NCBI GenBank assembly: GCA_002373715.1
Contig: DFLI01000045.1
Coordinates: forward strand, 1 to 8,843
Direction of reading: 5' to 3'
Origin: Bacteroidales bacterium UBA3623
Lineage (GTDB): Bacteria > Bacteroidota > Bacteroidia > Bacteroidales > UBA932
Length of the DNA stretch: 8,843 nucleotides
Both the position numbers and the translations under genes were made by a program. The notes beneath the pieces were generated by a model that ran no database searches, was not told the DNA's origin, and saw only the letters and a list, made by a program, of their open reading frames with translations. Numbering within the stretch: position 1 is the first letter of the stretch; every line of letters begins with the position of its first letter. Positions 1 through 5,597 of the stretch are shown one piece after another.

Positions 1-485
1 TGATGAACTGGTGGAAGGAGCAGCTCCCGAAGGCAGAGATTATCCCGGCATCGGCCCAAGAGAAATTCAACCTGGAGAGCATTCTGGAGGCGGTTTCCAG
101 CCGTCTTCCGGAAGCTCCCGCCTGGTTTGACAAAGACCAGTTCACGGACAAGAACCTGCGCTTCTTCGCCTCCGAAATTATCCGCGAGAAGATTTTCCTG
201 AACTACAGCGAGGAAATTCCCTACAGCTGTCAGGTAGAGATTGAGGAATTCCACGAGGGAGAGGAGCGTTACGAGATCAGTGCCGTCATTTACGTGATGA
301 GAGAGTCCCAGAAGGGCATCATCATTGGCAAGGGCGGTTCCATGCTCAAAAAAGTGGGAACCGAAGCCCGCATAGACATGGAAGACTTCTTCCAAAAGAA
401 GGTTTTTTTAAGTACATTTGTAAAAGTAGATCCGGACTGGCGAGAGAACCGCAAGGAGCTCCGCCGCTTTGGTTATGAGTTTTAA
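1..485 (+). CDS. era: GTPase Era, C-terminal part (5' end outside the window)
   Basis: Era is a GTP-binding protein that binds the 3' end of 16S rRNA and helps mature the 30S subunit. About 160 residues are visible, roughly the last half of a protein normally near 295 to 300 residues. Counting from the Met codon at position 3, the G5 loop is seen as PASAQ (residues 15-19). The linker helices follow, with FASEIIREKIF around 55-65. Then comes a type II KH RNA-binding domain with the signature GIIIGKGG at 105-112, and the end RRFGYEF. The GTPase motifs G1 to G4 must lie upstream. The Met at position 3 is almost certainly internal, because the reading frame enters from the left edge and a protein starting here would lack the GTPase core. 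The stop is TAA at 483-485. parC follows on the same strand after 71 bases. Confidence 0.93.
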   Translation, partial: MNWWKEQLPKAEIIPASAQEKFNLESILEAVSSRLPEAPAWFDKDQFTDKNLRFFASEIIREKIFLNYSEEIPYSCQVEIEEFHEGEERYEISAVIYVMRESQKGIIIGKGGSMLKKVGTEARIDMEDFFQKKVFLSTFVKVDPDWRENRKELRRFGYEF

Positions 486-486
486 G

Positions 487-521
487 TCCCTCCCCCGAGG
501 GGAGGGGTTTCGGGAGGGGGT
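487..521 (+). repeat. G/C-rich structured element between era and parC (alternative hairpins, G-quadruplex motif)
   Basis: This element begins two bases after the era stop. Arm CCCTCCCC (488-495) pairs perfectly with GGGGAGGG (499-506) across a 3-base loop. The same C-rich arm, extended to 488-498, can instead pair with 510-520, with one mismatch and one G-T wobble. The G-rich part also fits a G-quadruplex: runs at 499-502, 504-507, 512-514 and 516-520, with loops of 1, 4 and 1 bases. No T-run directly follows, so it is not a classical intrinsic terminator, though it could end or attenuate era transcription. It resembles G-rich intergenic repeats I recall from other Bacteroidota genomes, but I cannot check copy number here. 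Confidence 0.6.
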
Positions 522-525
522 AACG

Positions 526-554
526 TTGATGAATTATAATAAAATTTATTTTTA
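526..554 (+). promoter_or_regulatory. Possible weak promoter and A/T-rich start region of parC
   Basis: A TTG at 526-528 is followed after 18 bases by TATTTTTA (547-554), which differs from the Bacteroidota -7 consensus TAnnTTTG only in the last base. The parC ATG lies two bases further on. The stretch 531-556 is nearly all A and T and has no Shine-Dalgarno sequence, as expected for Bacteroidota translation starts. A/T-rich DNA matches such motifs easily, so the promoter call is weak. Confidence 0.3.
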
Positions 555-556
555 TT

Positions 557-3304
557 ATGGCAGAAGATTGGGAAGAGATTGAAGGTCAGGAAGAAGAACT
601 GAGCGAAGACGCTGTTGCCAGCGGGAAGTTTGACAAGCTCCTCACCAGCGACAGCCGGAAGTTCAAACTCTCCGGCATGTTCAAGGAATGGTATCTGGAC
701 TACGCGTCCTACACCATTCTGGACCGTGCTGTGCCCCACATTGTAGACGGCTTCAAGCCCGTGCAGCGCCGCGTGCTGCACACCATGTTCACCATGGACG
801 ACGGCCGATACACCAAGGTGGCCAACATTGTGGGTCAGGCCATGCAGTTCCACCCGCACGGAGACGCCTCCATCCTGGGCGCCCTGGTCACGCTGGGCCA
901 GAAGGGCCTTCTGATAGACTGTCAGGGTAACTGGGGTAACATCCTCACCGGAGACTCCAACGCTGCCCCCCGTTACATTGAGGCGCGCCTTTCCAAGTTT
1001 GCCAAAGAGGTGGTCTTCGACCCTAAGGTAACCCCTTGGATGACGTCCTACGACGGCCGCAATCAGGAACCCACCGAACTTCCGGTGCGTTTCCCGCTGC
1101 TGCTGGCCCAGGGCACGGAAGGCATTGCCGCCGGCCTCAGCTCCAAGATTCTGCCCCATAATTTCAACGAGCTTCTGGATGCCTCCATCGCCATCCTGAA
1201 GGAAGAGCCCTACACTCTGCTGCCGGACTTCCCTACCGGTGGCATTGCAGACTGCTCCAAGTACAATCAGGGTAAACGCGGTGGTATGGTAAAGGTGCGC
1301 GCCCGCATCAACAAGGTGGACAAGAGCACCATCACCATCACGGAAATCCCCTACGGAAAAACCTCCCAAGGCATCATAGACAGCATTATCAAGGCCAAGG
1401 AGAAGAAGAAAATCAACATCAAGAAGATAGACGATATGACCACCGACAAGGTAGAGATTATCATCCATCTTCCGGCCGATGTCTCCCCGGACAAGACCAT
1501 AGACGCCCTCTACGCCTTCACCGAGTGTGAAACCAAGATTGCGCCCAACGCCTGTGTGATTCGCGAGAATAAGCCTGCCTTCCTCACGGTGAACGAAATC
1601 CTGGAGTACGACACCTACCACACCCGGGACATCCTGAAGGCAGAACTGGAGGTGAAACTGGCAGAACTGGAGAACGACTGGCACTACAGCTCCCTGGAGC
1701 GCATCTTCTTCGAAAACCGCATCTACAAGGTGCTGGAAATGAACCAGAAAACCTGGGAAGAGCAGCTGGAGGACATCCTCACCCAGATGAAGCAGTATCA
1801 GGATTTGCTGCGCCGGCCCATCTTGATGGAAGACATCAACAAGCTGGTGGAGAAACCTGTCCGCAAAATTTCCAAGTTTGACACCAAGGCCCTGGACGAA
1901 AAGATCTACGCCTTGGAAGACCAGATGAAGGAAGTGAAGGACCACCTGGAGCACATCACGGAATACGCCATAGACTGGTTCAAGGCCCTCAAGAAGAAGT
2001 ATGGCAAGGATTGGCCCCGCCTTACGGAAATCTCCTCCCTGGAGAACATCACCGTAACCAAGGTGGTGTCCAACAACGCCAAGCTCTACGCCAACCTGGC
2101 CGAAGGCTTCGTGGGCATCGGCCTCAAGAAGGACGACGGTGGAGAGTTCATCGGAGACTGCTCCGACCTGAGCGAAATCATCGTCATCGGCCGTGACGGT
2201 AAATACCGCGTAACCAAGGTGAGCGACAAGGCCTTCTTCGGCAAGGACCTCCTGTACGCCGGCGTTTTCAACCGCAGCGACGAGCGCACCATCTATAATG
2301 TGATTTACCGCGAAGGCAAGGGCCCGGCCCATTATGCCAAGCGCTTCAATATCACCTCGGTAACCCGCGACAAGGAGTACGATATCACCACCGGCGCCCC
2401 GGATTCCAAGATTCTCTGGTTCACGGTGAACCACAACGGAGAAGCCGAGACGGTGAAGATAGCCCTCCGTCCCAAGAAGGGCCTCAAGAAAACCCAGTTG
2501 GAATGGGATTTCGCCGGCCTGGCCATCAAGGGACGCAGCTCCCGCGGTAACCTGGTCACCAAGAACGCCATTGCCAAAATCCAGCTCAAGTCCAAGGGCG
2601 TAACCACCCTGGAGGGCAAGGACATTTGGTACGACCCGGATATCCAGCGCCTCAACGAGGACGGCCGCGGCCAGCACCTCGGAAAGTTCGCCGGAGAAGA
2701 CAAGGTCCTGGCTATCTTCGCCGACGGCAGCTACTACACCACCTCCTACGACCTGGTGAACAAGTACCAGGGAGACGTAGTTCGCATCGAAAAACTGGAT
2801 CCCACCCGCGTGTACACGGTCCTTTACTGGGACAACGCCGCCAAGGCCTACTACGTGAAGCGCTTCAGTTTCACCGAAAGCAACAACTCCCCCGTGCTGT
2901 TCATCTCCGACGCCAAGGGCTCACGCCTGGTGGAAATATCGGCCGATAAGCACCCGCAGATTCTCCTTACCTTCGGCGGCAAGTACGAGCACCGCGAGGC
3001 GGAAACCCTGGATGCCGAGGAGTTCATCGCCAAGAAGGGCATCACCGCCAAGGGCAAGAAGTGCTCCCCTTACGACCTCAAGAAGGTAGCCTTCGGAGAG
3101 CCGCTGGTGAAGGAAGAGGACGAGGAAGAGGTGGCCGAGGCCATCTCCGACGAACCCATGGACGTGGACCTGGAGGCCGAGGACTTCGAGGAAGAAGCCC
3201 CCGTCACCGAAATCGAACAGACCGGCCAGTCCTCCGAGCTCCTCAAGGGAGGAGAGGACGACGCACCGGTAGATATGGGAGACTGGGAACCTACCCTCTT
3301 TTAA
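557..3304 (+). CDS. parC: DNA topoisomerase IV subunit A
   Basis: This is the 915-residue breakage-reunion subunit of a type IIA topoisomerase, which with ParE decatenates and relaxes replicated chromosomes. An acidic N-terminus of about 25 residues precedes the winged-helix core, with FKPVQRRVLHTM (66-77) and HPHGDAS (99-105). The catalytic tyrosine is Y140 in APRYIEARLS. The tower and coiled-coil region spans roughly 330-490, with EYAIDWFKALKKKYG near 468-482. A C-terminal beta-pinwheel of repeated blades follows to about 845. No canonical GyrA box is seen; a degenerate GRSSRGN sits in its place. Together with the KSKGVTTLEGKDIWYDPD segment this favours ParC over GyrA. The last 65 or so residues form a strongly acidic, probably disordered tail ending in WEPTLF. 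The equivalents of E. coli ParC S80 and E84 are A104 and G108. No parE lies next to it within the window. Confidence 0.93.
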   Translation: MAEDWEEIEGQEEELSEDAVASGKFDKLLTSDSRKFKLSGMFKEWYLDYASYTILDRAVPHIVDGFKPVQRRVLHTMFTMDDGRYTKVANIVGQAMQFHPHGDASILGALVTLGQKGLLIDCQGNWGNILTGDSNAAPRYIEARLSKFAKEVVFDPKVTPWMTSYDGRNQEPTELPVRFPLLLAQGTEGIAAGLSSKILPHNFNELLDASIAILKEEPYTLLPDFPTGGIADCSKYNQGKRGGMVKVRARINKVDKSTITITEIPYGKTSQGIIDSIIKAKEKKKINIKKIDDMTTDKVEIIIHLPADVSPDKTIDALYAFTECETKIAPNACVIRENKPAFLTVNEILEYDTYHTRDILKAELEVKLAELENDWHYSSLERIFFENRIYKVLEMNQKTWEEQLEDILTQMKQYQDLLRRPILMEDINKLVEKPVRKISKFDTKALDEKIYALEDQMKEVKDHLEHITEYAIDWFKALKKKYGKDWPRLTEISSLENITVTKVVSNNAKLYANLAEGFVGIGLKKDDGGEFIGDCSDLSEIIVIGRDGKYRVTKVSDKAFFGKDLLYAGVFNRSDERTIYNVIYREGKGPAHYAKRFNITSVTRDKEYDITTGAPDSKILWFTVNHNGEAETVKIALRPKKGLKKTQLEWDFAGLAIKGRSSRGNLVTKNAIAKIQLKSKGVTTLEGKDIWYDPDIQRLNEDGRGQHLGKFAGEDKVLAIFADGSYYTTSYDLVNKYQGDVVRIEKLDPTRVYTVLYWDNAAKAYYVKRFSFTESNNSPVLFISDAKGSRLVEISADKHPQILLTFGGKYEHREAETLDAEEFIAKKGITAKGKKCSPYDLKKVAFGEPLVKEEDEEEVAEAISDEPMDVDLEAEDFEEEAPVTEIEQTGQSSELLKGGEDDAPVDMGDWEPTLF

Positions 3305-3324
3305 TTAGGGGAGCAGCCCCCTAA
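3305..3324 (+). terminator. Hairpin directly after parC
   Basis: TTAGGGG (3305-3311) pairs perfectly with CCCCTAA (3318-3324) around a 6-base loop, starting on the base after the parC stop codon. It is followed by AACCCCC, not by a T-run, so it is a plausible transcript end structure but not a textbook intrinsic terminator. A T-rich patch (TTTTCGCCTTTCC) comes about 13 bases later. Confidence 0.5.
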
Positions 3325-3330
3325 AACCCC

Positions 3331-3383
3331 CGAGCCCTTTTCGCCTTTCCGTTTTTGCTGCGCAAAAACCCAGCCCGGGCTCG
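3331..3383. repeat. Nested inverted repeat in the parC/glycerate kinase convergent spacer
   Basis: Outer arms CGAGCCC (3331-3337) and GGGCTCG (3377-3383) enclose a perfect inner hairpin: GTTTTTGC (3351-3358), a 3-base loop, and GCAAAAAC (3362-3369). The outer right arm overlaps a second self-complementary block, AGCCCGGGCT (3372-3381). Read on the minus strand, that GC-rich palindrome is followed by GGGTTTTT, which could serve as an intrinsic terminator for the leftward glycerate kinase operon. The layered symmetry suggests a dispersed intergenic repeat or a two-way terminator. Confidence 0.5.
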
Positions 3384-3396
3384 CGCCTGCAGGCGC
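3383..3396. repeat. 14-bp perfect palindrome GCGCCTGCAGGCGC
   Basis: This is a perfect palindrome with no spacer, lying between the nested repeat on its left and the hairpin on its right. It may be one module of a compound intergenic element or a protein-binding site; the sequence does not decide between these. Confidence 0.55.
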
Positions 3397-3417
3397 TATA
3401 GTCGCTCCGCGACTATA
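3397..3417 (-). terminator. Hairpin overlapping the glycerate kinase stop codon
   Basis: TATAGTCGC (3397-3405) pairs perfectly with GCGACTATA (3409-3417) around a 3-base loop. The right arm contains the stop codon of the glycerate kinase gene (3413-3415 on the minus strand). It is a strong 9-bp stem at the end of the leftward operon. No T-run directly follows on the minus strand; the nearest T5 comes after the neighbouring GC-rich palindromes. Confidence 0.5.
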
Positions 3418-4426
3418 AATCCATAACTGTTCTAAAAAGATTTCTTTTAGCCTCTTCGGGCTGAAGGGCCAGATCAAGAGGGAGTGAAGGAGGAGAAACC
3501 TCAATAACCTTAGAGAAACCGGCAGCGAGCAAGTCGCTGCGGTTTTCTATACAGCCAGAAAGGAGCGCCACCGGCGTTCCTTTTGCTTTTTGCAGCACGC
3601 CGTAAGGCACTTTCCCCATCAGGGTTTGGATGTCGGATTTGCCTTCTCCGGTAAGAATTAGGTCTGCCCCTTGGGCGGCGTTTTCAAAGCCCACGAGTTC
3701 CAGGATACGGTCTATGCCGCTGACCCGGCAGGCGCCCCAATAAGCCATAAAGGCGCCTCCCAGACCTCCGGCGGCACCGGCTCCGGGCATATCAGAGACA
3801 TCCACTCCGGTTTGGGCCTTCATCTGGCGGGCCCATTCTGTCATTCGGCCCTCCAGGATTTCTACGTCTTCCAGGGAAGCCCCTTTCTGCGGGGCAAACA
3901 CCCTTGCGGCGCCCTTGGGGCCCACGAAGGGAGCATCCACGTCACACAGAAGCTCCACGGTAAGGTCTTTCAGGGATGGCAGGCCCGGCACTTCCAGCAT
4001 ACCCTTGCCGCCGTCGCAGATAGCGCTGCCGCCCAGGCCCACAATGAAATGCCGGCAGCCCTTTTCATAAGCGGCCATCAGCTGTTCACCTACTCCGTAG
4101 CTGGAGGCCTTCAGAGGATTCCTTTCTTCGGGTTTCAGCAGCTGAAGGCCACAGGCCTGGGCTACTTCTATGATGGCTATATCCTCCACTATTCCCAGTT
4201 GCGCCATCACTTCCCTGCCCAACGGATCCTGTACCGGAACCGTCTCCAAGCGGGCCTTCATAGGGCCGGCCAGGGCATCCAGGGTGCCTTCTCCCCCATC
4301 GGCCATAGGCATCTCAATTACCTCGGCTCCCGGCCAACACTCTCGCGCAGCCGCAGCCATAGCGGCCGCCGCTTCCCGGGCAGTCAGACACTCCTTGAAG
4401 GAGTCGGGTGCAACAAGGATTCTCAT
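3413..4426 (-). CDS. Glycerate 2-kinase (GarK/GlxK family)
   Basis: The family phosphorylates D-glycerate with ATP to give 2-phosphoglycerate, feeding lower glycolysis. The protein has 337 residues. Family signatures are the N-terminal VAPDSFKECLTA (5-16), MADGGEGTLDAL (41-52), VGLGGSAICDGGKGML (129-144), FAPQKGA (177-183), PGAGAAGGLGGAF (214-226) and LTGEGKSDIQTLMGKVPYGV (258-277). It is shorter than the usual 370 to 380 residues. The loss lies between GKGML and CDVDAPFVGP (161-170), where about 17 residues stand in place of roughly 45 in E. coli GarK as I recall it. The usual GGSATNDGG reads GGSAICDGG. The ATG overlaps the acyltransferase stop codon by 4 bases (ATGA), indicating translational coupling. 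The choice between garK and glxK as a name is not supported, so none is given. Confidence 0.9.
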   Translation of the reverse strand: MRILVAPDSFKECLTAREAAAAMAAAARECWPGAEVIEMPMADGGEGTLDALAGPMKARLETVPVQDPLGREVMAQLGIVEDIAIIEVAQACGLQLLKPEERNPLKASSYGVGEQLMAAYEKGCRHFIVGLGGSAICDGGKGMLEVPGLPSLKDLTVELLCDVDAPFVGPKGAARVFAPQKGASLEDVEILEGRMTEWARQMKAQTGVDVSDMPGAGAAGGLGGAFMAYWGACRVSGIDRILELVGFENAAQGADLILTGEGKSDIQTLMGKVPYGVLQKAKGTPVALLSGCIENRSDLLAAGFSKVIEVSPPSLPLDLALQPEEAKRNLFRTVMDL

Positions 4427-5586
4427 CCAATCAGGAATTTCCCCACCTTGGGGATACGCTGCAGCAAGACGGCTACAAGGCCCACAATAACAAAGGAGAC
4501 AAGGGCCGAAGCCAGAATTTCCACCGGCGTGGTCCAGTTGCCCAGCACGCCTTCGGTACCAATGCCCATAGTATTGCGCAGCCAGGCCGAAACAGTTCCC
4601 AATACCAGCATATGCATAAGGTACATACCATAGCCGGCCTTGGACAGCGGCAGGATGATGCGGCGATAGAAGAAAGATTCTTCGCTTCGTTCAGAATGAC
4701 AATAGGAACGGAACAGCAGGATGATACCCACGGTGGTCATCACCACCGGAAGGCCGCAGAAATTGATGGGGGTTTCCCACGCCACCGCCGTGCTCAAGGA
4801 GCCGGTGAGGGGGAAGATTTCAGAAGTATCGGAGAAACGGCGCAGCAGACCGCTCACGATGGCGGCAAAGCCCAGCAGGAACAGCGAGCAGCCGGCCAGT
4901 TTGATCCAGGGCCGGTTAAGTACAAAGCGCCGCAGATACAGGCCCACCAGCAGATACCCAATGAATCCGCTTACATAATAGAAGGTACCGTAAGCATTCC
5001 AAGAGGCCTCTCCCCACAGCGGGAACAGGGCCGGAGCGGGCAGACCGTCAGCAGCCTGGATAAGAGGGGCCTCACCGCCGGCCAGTTCGCGAACAAACGG
5101 GAACAGCGTGGTCACCAGCCAGATGCCCAGATAGATTTCCAGTTCTTTTGCCGATACCTTTTGGGCCCAGGGCGAAAGCAGCGGCATAATCAGGTAAACA
5201 CCCACCAGCATATACACAAACCAGAGGTGTCCGGCGGCGTAGTTGAAGTTGAGAAGCAGGCCTTTGAAGTTCTCCACGGGCTCTCCCCACACCAGGGCAT
5301 ATACCACCGTCCAGATAAGCATAGGGATGAGAATGCGCACGGCGCGGCGGCGGAAAAACTCGCCGGTAGAATAATGCAACGGGAACTGAAGATAGGCCGA
5401 TGCCACCAGGAACACCGGCACGCAGCAGCGGCACAGGGCCTCAAAGATGGCTACCCAGAAGGCATCGGTGGGCGTAAGGATGAGGGCGCCGTCGCCTCCC
5501 AGATAGAAGGGTTCGGTGCTATGGATGACCATTACCATCAGGCACGCCAGTACCCGAAGGTAATCCAACCAGACTTCTCTTTTCAT
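4423..5586 (-). CDS. Membrane acyltransferase, acyltransferase-3 family
   Basis: This is an integral membrane protein of 387 residues with about ten predicted hydrophobic segments. The N-terminal LDYLRVLACLMVMVIHSTEP carries the family's R-X10-H arrangement (R11, H22), the conserved catalytic region of this acyltransferase class. The family moves acetyl or other acyl groups onto surface polysaccharides, lipids or small molecules; the substrate here is unknown. I chose the Met at 5586, giving MKREVWLDYL. The frame is open for 34 more codons upstream, but those overlap the end of recJ and lack family features. The gene starts 11 bases after the recJ stop and overlaps glycerate kinase by 4 bases. 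Residues 296-306 (CHSERSEESFF) come from a dispersed DNA repeat read in frame. They fall in a loop between two hydrophobic segments (about 279-293 and 309-332). Confidence 0.88.
   Translation of the reverse strand: MKREVWLDYLRVLACLMVMVIHSTEPFYLGGDGALILTPTDAFWVAIFEALCRCCVPVFLVASAYLQFPLHYSTGEFFRRRAVRILIPMLIWTVVYALVWGEPVENFKGLLLNFNYAAGHLWFVYMLVGVYLIMPLLSPWAQKVSAKELEIYLGIWLVTTLFPFVRELAGGEAPLIQAADGLPAPALFPLWGEASWNAYGTFYYVSGFIGYLLVGLYLRRFVLNRPWIKLAGCSLFLLGFAAIVSGLLRRFSDTSEIFPLTGSLSTAVAWETPINFCGLPVVMTTVGIILLFRSYCHSERSEESFFYRRIILPLSKAGYGMYLMHMLVLGTVSAWLRNTMGIGTEGVLGNWTTPVEILASALVSFVIVGLVAVLLQRIPKVGKFLIG
4673..4702 (-). repeat. Dispersed bacterial repeat inside the acyltransferase gene
   Basis: On the minus strand this reads TGTCATTCTGAACGAAGCG followed by AAGAATCTTT. 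It matches a short repeat I recall as widespread in bacterial genomes, usually between genes, with the core GTCATTCTGA(G/A)CGAAGCGAAGAATCT. It has partial dyad symmetry: ATTCT (4677-4681) and AGAAT (4693-4697) flank 11 bases. Here it keeps the frame and adds CHSERSEESFF to the protein. I see no second copy in the window. Exact ends are uncertain by a few bases. Confidence 0.7.
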
Positions 5587-5597
5587 AGGATGGGAAG

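Noticed and set aside
3..5. ATG at position 3 as the true start of the first gene
   Set aside because: The protein is a clear Era C-terminal half. A start here would remove the GTPase motifs, so the gene simply begins before the window.
482..2677. A 731-codon open frame on the minus strand across parC
   Set aside because: It lies wholly antisense to a clear ParC coding sequence. Its translation is low in complexity, rich in Val, Leu, Gly and His, and matches no family I know. Long antisense frames are expected opposite GC-rich genes with biased third positions.
4390..4404. Perfect inverted repeat ACTCCTT-G-AAGGAGT near the glycerate kinase start
   Set aside because: It encodes the conserved N-terminal DSFKECL of glycerate kinase, so codon constraint explains the symmetry. 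There is no promoter next to it.
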